A DNA stretch of 64,000 nucleotides from Sulfitobacter maritimus (GTDB lineage Bacteria; Pseudomonadota; Alphaproteobacteria; Rhodobacterales; Rhodobacteraceae), in assembly GCF_013346665.1 (NCBI RefSeq), contig NZ_JABVBB010000032.1:1-64000 (forward strand). The letters are read 5' to 3'. A program made the translations under genes and the position numbers. This document shows, one piece after another, positions 9,362-17,650 of this stretch; position 1 is the stretch's first letter; each line of letters opens with the position of its first letter. The notes under the pieces are model-generated. The model had not been told where the DNA came from and did not search any database. It saw only the letters and a list, made by a program, of their open reading frames with translations.

Positions 9362-9393
9362 CCTATCCTACAAAATGTTTCTTGTAGTGTAAG
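9362..9393. promoter_or_regulatory. Operator-like inverted repeat, distal copy
   Basis: A diverged copy of the proximal operator: arms CCTATCCTAC and GTAGTGTAAG, again with a 12-base spacer. The centres of the two copies are 44 bases apart, about four helical turns, so two bound dimers would face the same side of the DNA. Confidence 0.6.
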
Positions 9394-9421
9394 TCGATCC
9401 AACACGATTTGCGGACACGGC

Positions 9422-9586
9422 CTAATTTTTTAGGGTGCTTTGAAATGCAAGTTCTGCAGCTGCAGCGAACGCCCCTTTTACCAGTCGCACCCGGCGCCCC
9501 CGCGTGATCTGCGCTGCAAGATCGCCCTCCGTGCGGTAAAGGTAGGCTTGCAGCGTTAGGGCAACAGGAAAGCAGGCATCCACTAC
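9422..9586 (-). pseudogene. Proline dehydrogenase remnant
   Basis: The last 55 residues of a 141-residue frame match a conserved stretch of proline dehydrogenase: LTLQAYLYRTEGDL, then RRVRLVKGAF and AELAFQ. In the family, LQAYLYR and RLVKGAY are core barrel strands that contact FAD and proline. Everything before and after is missing, so this is a broken fragment. The rest of the open frame (to 9847) has no visible homology. It shows that an insertion or deletion event cut up this area. Confidence 0.65.
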
Positions 9587-9909
9587 AAACCTTGAACGGC
9601 AGCTATTGTCCGGCGCATAGCTGTTCTTCAGCACTAATGTTCGAACAGCTTTTTGTGGGCGCTTGATCACCAGAAGCGCTGTTGCCCGCTGCCGCCATCG
9701 GTCCCGATTCAGCAATCTACAGTGAGCGCGGGCTCGGCCGCCACCAAGCGCCGCGCTCTGGTCAACTTCGTGCCGGGGTTTGGCGAGTTGACCGTACACT
9801 GTGAACCAGTGTTGAGGCAGGATATGAGAAGACCTCTTTCGTACCAAAGGATTTCTCAGCCTCTTGAGCGACTGAATGATGCGTCATCAACGATGTTCAG
9901 TCTTCTACT

Positions 9910-9956
9910 GGCTCGACCCCCCGATACCCCGGCCGGGTATAGGGGGCACTCGAGCC
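9910..9956. promoter_or_regulatory. Large imperfect palindrome
   Basis: Outer arms GGCTCGA and TCGAGCC enclose inner arms with ATACCC and GGGTAT and flanking C/G tracts, centred near 9933. It lies 22 bases downstream of the GIY-YIG gene stop, so it may be that gene's terminator hairpin. The ATACCC-GGGTAT core also resembles operators of CsoR/FrmR-type metal or formaldehyde repressors. Confidence 0.45.
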
Positions 9957-9977
9957 GCATTTGCCGTTCATGACGGT

Positions 9978-10946
9978 CTAAATGCTTTCAACGAACGCTG
10001 CCTGTTGAACACTGGGGTCCCAGCCTGATGCCAAGGCATCAAGGAGCGCAGAAATGTAAGTCTTCCCATGGCGGTGATAGATCTCGCTTGTGATGCGCAT
10101 GTGAGATTGGAACAGCTCAGGCGGTACGATGAGGTCTGGCCGATGGGTCGCAATGTGATTGTGCAGTGCTTTTTCGATGCAAATAGCGCGATGCCCGGTG
10201 TCGACCGAGGTCTCCCGAAGCAAAGCACCTTTGGTCATTTTCGGGTTTTCCTGGACCTGACGCAGACGAAATTCCGGATTGCTGCTGAAGCCGAGTTTGA
10301 GCACTTGGGTTTCCGGCAGGGTGAATGCCATTAGGTAGATTTTGCTGGGTTTGGAGGACCAGCTTTCTCCACAGCCTGCGCAATCAATGTCGCCGCGGCG
10401 CATGTTTGCAATGGCCGCATCCTGCTGATGGCCGCACAGATGCTCGTAGCGACGATAGCTTTTGTTGGGGCGGTCCGCGTCTCCCAGTAGCTGCCACCCT
10501 TGGGCTCCGGCTTCGATCGCGTGACGCTCATGCAGGCAGATGGTGCAGCTCAGCTGATGCCCTCCTGCTGCGGCCGCTTCGACGCGCGTATGTTGGCGGC
10601 GATCGCGATGGCCGCAAATGAACTCGTAAAGGCCGTAGTGTCGGTGTCCATCCGGGTCTGGTCCGCAAAGCGTGGCGCCAACCGTTCTTGCGGCCGTTTC
10701 GCGGCGGATACGGATGCAATGCGGACATTCCGGATTGTGGCCCAGAACAACGCTGATGCGTTTGAGGGTGGGGGTGCCGCAGGTCTTGCAGCCAAGGATG
10801 ACGTGCAAGCGGTCAACCGCACGGCCGATCAGGGCAAAGCCCTTGGCCTCAGCGGCAGCCTTCCAATGAGCAGGTTGCTTGCCACGAAACACAGGGCGAA
10901 GAGCGCCATCGACAGGGAAGGGATACATGATTTTGCGAGAATGCAC
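9978..10946 (-). CDS. GIY-YIG-type nuclease with N-terminal zinc-ribbon repeats
   Basis: 322 residues, GTG start with ACGGAG seven bases upstream. The N-terminal 195 residues hold Cys clusters: C53-C56 with C74-C77, CGH at 111 with C134-C137, and CGH at 171 with C189-C192. Each unit is a probable zinc ribbon. From residue 203 the sequence KIYLMAFTLPETQVLKLGF resembles a degenerate GIY-YIG nuclease start, followed by an Arg (FRLRQ) and a later Glu (CIEKALH) as in T5orf172-like nucleases. The likely role is DNA binding and cutting by a mobile or defence protein. The catalytic assignment is moderate because the GIY and YIG triplets are altered. Confidence 0.7.
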   Translation of the reverse strand: MHSRKIMYPFPVDGALRPVFRGKQPAHWKAAAEAKGFALIGRAVDRLHVILGCKTCGTPTLKRISVVLGHNPECPHCIRIRRETAARTVGATLCGPDPDGHRHYGLYEFICGHRDRRQHTRVEAAAAGGHQLSCTICLHERHAIEAGAQGWQLLGDADRPNKSYRRYEHLCGHQQDAAIANMRRGDIDCAGCGESWSSKPSKIYLMAFTLPETQVLKLGFSSNPEFRLRQVQENPKMTKGALLRETSVDTGHRAICIEKALHNHIATHRPDLIVPPELFQSHMRITSEIYHRHGKTYISALLDALASGWDPSVQQAAFVESI

Positions 10947-11057
10947 TGGAAATCTCCGTAAGGTTTTGCCGGGCGCAGGTGCTGCGACATCCGGAAAAAG
11001 GATGGGTGGAACAATGATCTTTTGGAGAACAGGATGGCCGCAGCCGGTCTGCGCGGA

Positions 11058-11543
11058 TCAGAAGGACGAAGTATTTGCCCGCGTTTGAAGTGAGATCACT
11101 GCCTGATTGGCGGAATGCACATCCAATAAATCAACGGCCTCTTCCAACAAGGCCCGCAACCCCGTACGCGATGGGCGATGTTGTTGGGTCAGTTTGAGAA
11201 CTTGGGTGGCCAGTTGATGCAGCGACCGTTCCGTCGGGGTCTCTTCGGGCGCACTGCGCAACAAGTACCCCGCTGCGCTACGCAGGTCAGGATGGGCACC
11301 GGGAAAGTTGCGGATCTCTTGTAACAGGGTCGTATAATCCGCCCAAGTGGCAGCCGCGGCGTGCGCCAGATCTGCCGCCGCAGAAAGTGCGTTTTTTTGC
11401 CGGCCAGCGTAATAGCCCCAATCGGCCTGCAGGGCCGCGAAGTAGAGATCGAGCGCGTGGCGGAAGCTCAATTGATCTGCGCGGAGCAGGCCGAGAGGGG
11501 GTTCTGTGCCTGTATCGGGCATGGTAGGTTCGGTATTAGCCAT
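11058..11543 (-). CDS. Unknown helical protein divergent from RHH regulator
   Basis: 161 residues from ATG 11543, which has GAGGA about ten bases upstream; the longer frame to 11639 would run into the divergent promoter. The sequence is Ala/Leu-rich and helical with no signal peptide (LRADQLSFRHALDLYFAALQ, later ALLEEAVDLLDVH). No family recognised. It is divergent to the RHH protein across a perfect palindrome, so both genes are probably controlled by that protein. Confidence 0.55.
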   Translation of the reverse strand: MANTEPTMPDTGTEPPLGLLRADQLSFRHALDLYFAALQADWGYYAGRQKNALSAAADLAHAAAATWADYTTLLQEIRNFPGAHPDLRSAAGYLLRSAPEETPTERSLHQLATQVLKLTQQHRPSRTGLRALLEEAVDLLDVHSANQAVISLQTRANTSSF

Positions 11544-11611
11544 GAAGATTTCCTCGTGATCAGTATGGTTAGTGTAGGCGGGGGAGTTGCAGCTCCTCCG
11601 TCTATACGATA

Positions 11612-11625
11612 ACATGATATCATGT
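11612..11625. promoter_or_regulatory. Perfect 14-bp palindrome between divergent genes
   Basis: ACATGATATCATGT equals its own reverse complement. It lies 26 bases before the RHH start and 69 bases before the divergent gene. RHH proteins bind such short palindromes, so this is a likely operator. Confidence 0.6.
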
Positions 11626-11650
11626 AATTGGTATGTCAATAGGTGATATT

Positions 11651-11836
11651 ATGAAATCTCGCGGACGCCCCAAGGCCGACACGCAACCGCTCATGGTCCG
11701 TATGCCGACACCCCTCATAGAAGCTCTCGATGCTGCCCGAAGGCAGGAAGAAGATCTTCCCACCAGGCCTGAACTCGTAAGGCGGATTGTCGAGGAGTGG
11801 GTGGTCCGTCGCGCCAAAACCCAAACGCCTCAGTAG
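11651..11836 (+). CDS. Small ribbon-helix-helix DNA-binding protein
   Basis: 61 residues. The pattern PLMVRMPTPLIEALDAARRQ followed by RPELVRRIVEEWV is the beta strand and two helices of an RHH domain. ATG 11651 is preferred over 11633 because AGGTG sits six bases upstream. Such proteins act as antitoxins or copy-control regulators. No toxin gene follows directly, so it is more likely a stand-alone regulator acting on the palindrome upstream. Confidence 0.65.
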   Translation: MKSRGRPKADTQPLMVRMPTPLIEALDAARRQEEDLPTRPELVRRIVEEWVVRRAKTQTPQ

Positions 11837-12076
11837 CGGCTTCGGGTTTTCTAATTGCCCAATCAGATGCGCACCAAAAGCGGGTTGCCAGCGCTGAATA
11901 TTTCGAACTTTCCTTACAACTCAGCACGTGGAGACAGTATCTGGATAGGGTATTGGGCCATACTTCCCATGGGGGCGGGCCTGAGGATGGGGTCGTTGCC
12001 TTGTTAAACCGGTTGCGGCCTTCCACGTTGGAGGTGGCAAAACAATTTGGATGCCTCAACAAGATAGGATTTGGCC

Positions 12077-12364
12077 ATGAAAGGTCTTCGGGTCATGATG
12101 CCAGCACTGTGCTTTCTGTCTGCGGGTTGCGCGCCTCTTGCGGGAGGCCGAACAAGCGTGGTGGGCGTGGGAGCAGATGATCTTTTGAAGCTACGTACCG
12201 GTCCTGGACTGGAGTATGGTATTGTGCTTGGCTTGCCTGATGGTACCGAGTTGATCCGGCGAGACTGTGTGACCGAGGTCGGCCAACTATGGTGTCGGGT
12301 CTCGCCCGCTGAAGCGCCTTCTGTCGAAGGTTACGTTTCCGCAGATTACCTCTTGGGTAGCTAA
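12077..12364 (+). CDS. SH3-domain lipoprotein
   Basis: 95 residues with a lipobox (LSAGC, Cys about residue 18) after a hydrophobic segment. One bacterial SH3 domain follows: DDLLKLRTGPGLEYGIVLGL, then DGTELIRRDC and GYVSADYL. ATG 12077 is used; TTG 12071 only adds two residues. It should be anchored to a membrane facing the periplasm. It is a paralogue in type, not in sequence, of the SH3 protein at 615. No operon partner. Confidence 0.75.
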   Translation: MKGLRVMMPALCFLSAGCAPLAGGRTSVVGVGADDLLKLRTGPGLEYGIVLGLPDGTELIRRDCVTEVGQLWCRVSPAEAPSVEGYVSADYLLGS

Positions 12365-12518
12365 TCTCTGGAAGAACTTTGTAATATCCTAGATATTTGC
12401 CAATATGCTGCCTTTGTGCTGCAGCCGTAGAGTGGGCATTGCTGTTGTGGTGTCAAAGTCCCCAAACTTCTTCGTTAGCACTGAAGAGCCTGTAACAAAG
12501 GCTTCCGTGCCGCCCAGC

Positions 12519-12821
12519 CTAATATTTTGTCAGCTTGGCGGCCGACTTGTCGTATGTCATTTCATAGGTTCCACCGAGGAAACCGAAGGGTCTAACAATC
12601 ATGCGCTGCAGGATAGCTTTGAGGTGTTTACCGGCAGTGAGTAGGTGTAGATAGACGGCCTTGAGATCTTCGTTGAAGCGATCTGCGACCAGTGCAGGCA
12701 TGTATATCACGCGCCGGAGCGTCGATCTTCCTCCAATGATCCGATCTTTCCCTGGCCATTTTCCCGATTGCTGCGTCATTGGAGCAAGCCCCGCAACTGC
12801 TGCGTCTGATTGAGCATCGCT
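12519..12821 (-). pseudogene. IS110-family transposase remnant
   Basis: The translated minus strand shows the C-terminal transposase region of IS110/IS116/IS902 elements: GLAPMTQQSGKWPGKDRI, GGRSTLRRVIYMPALVA, and FNEDLKAVYLHL followed by GKHLKAIL. The N-terminal catalytic part is absent and the end is degenerate. No terminal repeats are visible, as is normal for this family. Confidence 0.7.
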
Positions 12822-12899
12822 CCAGAGCGTTTCTGCAGGCTTATCTTTGTACTGGCCGAGCCCCAAGGGAGGGGCTAGACCAAAGACAAAGGATCTTTC

Positions 12900-13829
12900 A
12901 TGCGCAACCCAGACAGCCTTACGGTCAAGCCAAACGTCGATACGCCCCAAGGCTTGGTCTTTGCCACGGCGGCCTATGTGTTGTGGGGGTTCTTGCCGCT
13001 TTACATGAAAGCCTTGTCGCATATTCCGGCGGCCGAAGTGGTGGCGCACCGTGTAATTTGGTCGGTACCAGTCGCGGCTATCGTGTTGGTGGTGATGCGG
13101 CGGACACAGGATTTGAAAGCCGCCCTGCGGTCTCCCCGAACCCTGTTAATGGGCGCTGTGACGGCCGCGCTGATTTCCATCAATTGGGGGATCTATGTCT
13201 GGGCAATCGCGTCGGATCGCGCTTTGGAGGCGGCGCTCGGCTACTACATCAATCCTTTGTTCAGCATCTTGCTAGGCGCGTTCCTCCTGGGTGAACGGAT
13301 GGAAAAAACGCAGGTGATCGCGATTGGCCTCGCGGCCGGCGCGGTGCTGGTTCTGGCTTTGGATGCCGGCTCTTTACCTTGGGTCGCTTTGGGGCTGACC
13401 TTCAGTTGGGGCCTTTATGCTTTAGCCAAAAAAAGCCTGCCGGTCGGACCCAATCAGGGTTTTTTGCTGGAAGTGCTGATCTTGCTGGTTCCGGCGTTGA
13501 TCTACGTTTCTTACTTGGGTCTGAATGAGGAAGGCAATTTTCTGACAGCGGCGCCCTTGGATACCTGGCTTTTGCTGGGCTGTGGCGCGGTAACAGCAGT
13601 GCCACTTTTGATCTACGCCAACGGCGCCAAGCTCTTGCGGCTCTCTACCATTGGCATCTTGCAATATATTGCCCCCACAATGATCTTCCTTGTGGCGGTC
13701 TTCGTTTTTGGCGAGGAGTTCGGTCGCGCCCGGATGATCGCCTTTCCAATGATTTGGCTGGCGCTGATCCTTTACTCCTCTTCGATGCTGCGCCAGATGC
13801 GCAGCCGTCGCCCGGCCCGGGGCGCGTAA
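12900..13829 (+). CDS. rarD: RarD-type EamA transporter
   Basis: 309 residues with about ten membrane helices, the usual length for RarD. The opening region QGLVFATAAYVLWGFLPLYM and the segment AEVVAHRVIWSVP are diagnostic. GYYINPLFSILLGAFLLGER is the conserved helix end of EamA repeats. AAAGGA precedes the ATG. RarD is an inner-membrane drug/metabolite family permease whose substrate is uncertain. The gene stands alone between an IS110 remnant and the convergent histidine kinase pseudogene. Confidence 0.85.
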   Translation: MRNPDSLTVKPNVDTPQGLVFATAAYVLWGFLPLYMKALSHIPAAEVVAHRVIWSVPVAAIVLVVMRRTQDLKAALRSPRTLLMGAVTAALISINWGIYVWAIASDRALEAALGYYINPLFSILLGAFLLGERMEKTQVIAIGLAAGAVLVLALDAGSLPWVALGLTFSWGLYALAKKSLPVGPNQGFLLEVLILLVPALIYVSYLGLNEEGNFLTAAPLDTWLLLGCGAVTAVPLLIYANGAKLLRLSTIGILQYIAPTMIFLVAVFVFGEEFGRARMIAFPMIWLALILYSSSMLRQMRSRRPARGA

Positions 13830-13939
13830 AGCCAGATATTGTGTCTTTGTGCAGAGACGCAAAGCTCGGGCCCAAGCTGTGACCGGGGCAAATGCAGCGG
13901 GCACGGCGTTCCCGGGCCCGCCCAATAAGCCTCGTATCT

Positions 13940-15178
13940 CTAGTGGAGGCCGTAGGTCTGATCTTGGATGTCGCAGGCGTGCCCCGAGGGGAGATTGATC
14001 GTGAATGCGGTGCCTTTCCCAGCTTCACCCGCGACCGAGATAGTGCCCCCCATCAACTCGATTTCGCGCCGGATAATGTTCATCCCTAGCCCGCTTCCGC
14101 CGCCCGTCCGGGCCGTGTTTGGGCTATGTCCTTCAAATTCTTCAAAGATCATTGACTGATGTGCGGGGTCCATTCCAATGCCGGTGTCGCTGACGCATAT
14201 CCGGACCCCCTCTGTCCCCATGGCTTCGATAGTCACGGTAACGTCACCAGTGGCCGTGAACTTGATGGCGTTGGACACCAAGCGGTCCAACACATTGGCC
14301 AGTATGAACCCGTCGAGCAGGAATGTCGTCTCGGACTTGCAGCGGTTATTGATATGAATACCGATCTTTTTGTCCCCAGCCTGGGGGCGGCCTTTTGCGA
14401 CTGCATTCTCGACGATTTGGGAGATGTCGTATGTCTCTGCTTGGATAGCGGCAAAACCGCTATCCAAGCAGAGATGCGTAAAAAGTCACGCGTCAACGAC
14501 TGCAAGCGTGTCGTATTGCGTTTGATGACGCTGGCGAGGTTCGCCACTTTTACTTCCGTAGCCAGCGCTTTGAGGAGGTGTGACGCCCCTGAAATGGCGC
14601 TTAATGGCGTTCGGACTTCATGATTGGCATGCGCTAGGAAGCTGGCCCGCGTGGCGACGGCTTTTTCTGCAAGAAGCTTGGCTTTGACGCGGGCTTTGAC
14701 CGCTGAATCCAGCTGGAGTTGGTCGTCGGCGATGGAGGCCAGCTCTGCCAATGCTTCGACGTCTTGCATGTCCCATTGTCTTGGAAGGGGGCTGATACAG
14801 CAAAGCGCGCCAATCGGTGTGCCGCGATCCATGGAAGGGAATGCCAAGATAGCTGACCATGCCGAACAGTTTGATTGCCGGATGGTCTTTGAATAGGGGA
14901 TGTTCTCTGGCATCTGGAATGACCAGCGGCTCTCCGGTGTCGCGCACATGTTTGCAAATCGAATGGCTGAGCGGGGTGGCGCGTGCTTTTAGAAGCTGTT
15001 CGGGTATGCCCACGGCAGATTTGAGAAGCTGCCGGTCTCCGGCATCATCGATCATTGTGAGAAGGCAAATGGGTGCATTCAAAGTGCGGGAAGCTATTCG
15101 TGTAATTTTATCAAAACGAACATCTGCATACGCATCTGGAACCTGGGATTTTTCGTTGTTCAGTGCGTCATAGCTCAT
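13940..15178 (-). pseudogene. GAF-domain histidine kinase broken by two frameshifts
   Basis: Three overlapping frames together give a full cytosolic kinase. Frame one (from 15178) holds a GAF domain: ITRIASRTLNAPICLLTMID, SHSICKHV. Frame two holds the end of that domain (GTPIGALCCIS) and the His box FLAHANHEVRTPLSAISGA. Frame three holds the ATPase part: DRLVSNAIKF, CVSDTGIGM, GSGLGMNIIRR. The first break is near 14815-14840; the second is near 14460, inside an 18-bp perfect inverted repeat. No large domain is missing, so the decay is recent. It is a likely partner of the response regulator upstream. Confidence 0.75.
14434..14474. repeat. Perfect 18-bp inverted repeat at a frameshift
   Basis: The arms 14434-14451 (TCTCTGCTTGGATAGCGG) and 14457-14474 are exact reverse complements around a five-base loop CAAAA. 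The left part of the palindrome coincides with the second frameshift in the kinase pseudogene. It is inside coding sequence and not a terminator position. Confidence 0.85.
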
Positions 15179-15497
15179 CTCTCTAATCGTCTCGTCCAGC
15201 TGTAATTATCGTTGAAAAGGTCTGACCGGATACTGCTCAAGTTCAGAAACGGTAGTTACAGCAATCACTTCATGTCGACAGCTAACGTAACGTGAACCTC
15301 GGGCATTTGGTTGACCTGTGGAGTTCGAGCCCTAGTGCAGCGGCCCTGTCGCGAAGCGCTAGAGCGGCCGAGCGCGAAAATACGCAGGCTGGGAGCCTTA
15401 CCCCCTTATAGAGATAGGCGGTTTGGGCAGAGCCAAAGCCTATGCGGCGACAGGTCCTGTCGCCGCATAAGGGACTTTCGTCTATTCTACGGGATGG
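15179..15497. other. Spacer between kinase pseudogene and response regulator
   Basis: No gene is seen. The stretch holds a strong hairpin at 15441-15469 near the end of the response regulator gene. The rest should contain the promoter of the kinase gene, but no clear promoter match was found. Confidence 0.5.
15441..15469. terminator. Strong hairpin downstream of response regulator
   Basis: TATGCGGCGACAGG and its exact reverse complement flank one central base. It lies 29 bases past the regulator stop. No T-tract follows on the minus strand, so it may stop transcription weakly, protect the mRNA end, or be a REP-like element. Confidence 0.5.
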
Positions 15498-16484
15498 TCA
15501 AGCATCGACGCTCTCGCGCCTCAAGGTGGGCGGGGAGGCTGCCTTTAAGGCGCGCCGTTCTGAACGTTGGCGCTCTACCCGCTGGATCGCCCGGTCAAAT
15601 GTTTTTCTGACCCGTTGGGTTGGGCTGGCATTTGGTTGAATAGGTTTGCCCAAAGATAGAGACATCTTGATCCTGGCGCCGTTGGCATGGCGGGGCGCAA
15701 GGTTCCAGAGTTCTTTGGGCAGGGAGCTTTCCACCGCGGGCCAGTTCGGCATCTGGTGCGTCGTAAAGACGCAGAGCAACGTTCCGCTGCCATTGTGGGA
15801 CATGAGAAGGTCCGGTTGGTTCAAGCTTCGCGCGATAGCTTTCGTGGCCGTCGTTAGGGCGATGCACAACTCCCTAGTGGAGCACTGGTTGTACATCTTC
15901 TCGAAGCTATTGAGAGTGGCCGCGAAGATATAACACTGATCGAGGTGACCACGTGATTGTTGGGACAGATATGTTCCCAATGAGAAGGGTAGAACAAGCC
16001 GGGGGGTATCCGCGATATAGAAGGGCTCCTCTTCTTCGAAGCAATGGGTGCCCGGAATGCCGTGTTTCTGCATGTCCTGCGCAGATATGCGCGGCACATC
16101 TGTCGTTGTATTCATTACCCGTTGCGCAACACGTAGCCTGGCCACAAGGTCTCGTGGCTTAAAGGGCTTTGTGACGTAGTCTGTTGCTCCCGCGACAAAG
16201 GCGCGCCCCACTGAGCGCGCATCCGTGCGCTGCGTGAGCATCAGGATTGGGGTATGGGTATATTTTGGCAGGGCTCGGATCTCTTTGCAAAGATCGATGC
16301 CATTCATAAGCGGCATTTCGATATCAAGCACGAGACAGTCAAAGGCTGCCGGTTGGGTTGAAAGCAACTTCAGGGCTTCTGCACCGGAAGATGCTGTGGT
16401 GACCTCACATGAGCCGGTCTTGGCCATAGTGGTGCCGATGAGATCCAAAACGATGGGATCATCATCCACAGCGAGAATTTTCAC
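15498..16484 (-). CDS. Response regulator with unknown C-terminal domain
   Basis: 328 residues, GTG start with GGAG upstream. Residues 1-120 form a receiver domain: acidic pair DDD at 7-9, phospho-acceptor Asp54 in LVLDIEMP, Thr84 and Lys106 in VTKPF. Residues 150-328 are not a standard DNA-binding domain. The order of elements (PRLVLPFSLGTYLSQQ, MSHNGSGTLLCVF) loosely recalls a degenerate GGDEF-type fold without the GGDEF motif. The neighbouring kinase is broken, so phosphorylation may now come from another kinase or not at all. Confidence 0.75.
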   Translation of the reverse strand: MKILAVDDDPIVLDLIGTTMAKTGSCEVTTASSGAEALKLLSTQPAAFDCLVLDIEMPLMNGIDLCKEIRALPKYTHTPILMLTQRTDARSVGRAFVAGATDYVTKPFKPRDLVARLRVAQRVMNTTTDVPRISAQDMQKHGIPGTHCFEEEEPFYIADTPRLVLPFSLGTYLSQQSRGHLDQCYIFAATLNSFEKMYNQCSTRELCIALTTATKAIARSLNQPDLLMSHNGSGTLLCVFTTHQMPNWPAVESSLPKELWNLAPRHANGARIKMSLSLGKPIQPNASPTQRVRKTFDRAIQRVERQRSERRALKAASPPTLRRESVDA

Positions 16485-16956
16485 GCGCTAATCTCCAAAA
16501 ATAGTTTAAACTAAAGGGCTCTAAGGCAATGTATTTTCTAAATATTGGCTTTTTCATGACGCGCGCCAGATGAACTGATGATCCTTTGCCTCGACGTGGG
16601 GGAAGGCAAGAAAAACCATTATACTACTATGCTATAAAGCGTCTTGCGGCGGCTGAGGTGAAGCCATTCGCCTTAACAGTGAAGGCGGAATGCCACATTC
16701 TCGGCCCGCGTTCCTGGTCACGACGGCCCTGGGGGAGTGCGGAGGGGGCCGTCGCGGTTTGCCGGGGCCCTCGGGGAGGGATTCCAGCAAAAAAGGAAGG
16801 CCTGCCTGCTGCAGAGATGTAGGCAGGGAACGCCTCAACGCGCGGCAACGGTACAAGGTTCTCCGGAAATAGGGGCCAATCTCCCTTGTGCCAATGGTGA
16901 AAATGATGACGACCCTGTAGGAAAACCGCACCCCGGATACCGAGCCGGCTTGAAGT
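16485..16956. other. Intergenic region, GC-rich in its middle
   Basis: No gene is supported. Between about 16715 and 16800 the DNA is G/C-rich with several short self-complementary blocks (GGGGGCC, GGGGCCC). These could fold as a terminator for the gene ending at 16957, but no single clean stem with a T-tract was found. Confidence 0.4.
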
Positions 16957-17565
16957 TTACGGCGTCAGGCCTGCCAGCTTGGCGAAAGAGCTTGCCATCT
17001 TCTGATAGTCATACGGGTCGAATTCTACGGCATCGTACTGCGCCTGCGTGATGAAGCCGTACGACGGCTCATCTTCATACGGACAGCTTTCGCTCTCGTG
17101 ACAGACCATGAGCTCGCGATCGCCGGCAGCGTAGATGATGATTTTGGAGAGATCGGACCCGTACCCCGCACATGAAGGTTCTTCCCAAAACAAAGCTGAA
17201 GACCCGATATTAAGACGGCGGCGCTCGAGAGCGCAGATCACCTCGTGAGTGAGACCCAAGCTCCAGCAATCTTCATACCACCCCCAAATCCCCTCGATGA
17301 GTGCAATCTGGGCCAAGAAGGCATCCGTCCGGGTTCCGCTGGCCAGTGCCTGCTGCACGAGCAACATTTCGGGTTTGTTCAACTTAAAACTTGTGCCGTA
17401 AAATTCGCTAGTGAACTCCACGTAAAGGCAGGCCACGTCTGTGATCGTGACATGGACATTGACGCCGAGATTGCAATCAAGATCGATATCCCCATCTTCG
17501 TCAGCGAAGAATTCCGCATCATCAATCAGGTCCGATTTTACTACTACGGAGTGGATGACCGACAA
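16957..17565 (-). CDS. Acidic protein of unknown function
   Basis: About 202 residues, strongly acidic (FFADEDGDIDLDC, PYEDEPSYG) with several Cys and aromatic residues (GIWGWYEDCW). No signal peptide or membrane segment. The start is uncertain: the only usable in-frame start is TTG 17565, while the frame is open upstream to a stop near 17610. The true N-terminus could therefore differ or the gene be 5'-truncated. No family recognised. It lies downstream of the protease gene in the same direction, 85 bases away. Confidence 0.5.
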   Translation of the reverse strand: MSVIHSVVVKSDLIDDAEFFADEDGDIDLDCNLGVNVHVTITDVACLYVEFTSEFYGTSFKLNKPEMLLVQQALASGTRTDAFLAQIALIEGIWGWYEDCWSLGLTHEVICALERRRLNIGSSALFWEEPSCAGYGSDLSKIIIYAAGDRELMVCHESESCPYEDEPSYGFITQAQYDAVEFDPYDYQKMASSFAKLAGLTP

Positions 17566-17650
17566 GAAGTCATTCCTGCTGTTTGGTATATCTACCGCGC
17601 CCTTGTCCGCAGTGAGTGCTTAAGAGGGTCTCAGCGCGGACCCGCTTGCC

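Noticed and set aside
11797..12180. Frame of 127 residues between the RHH and SH3 genes
   Set aside because: No start signal, it runs through the SH3 lipoprotein start, and the protein has no recognisable content.
15441..15469. Integron attC-like or attI-like site at the hairpin
   Set aside because: The hairpin is symmetrical with no attC core sequences and no integron integrase is present.
16715..16800. Clean intrinsic terminator in the GC-rich block
   Set aside because: Several competing short stems exist and no T-tract follows, so a single terminator cannot be supported.
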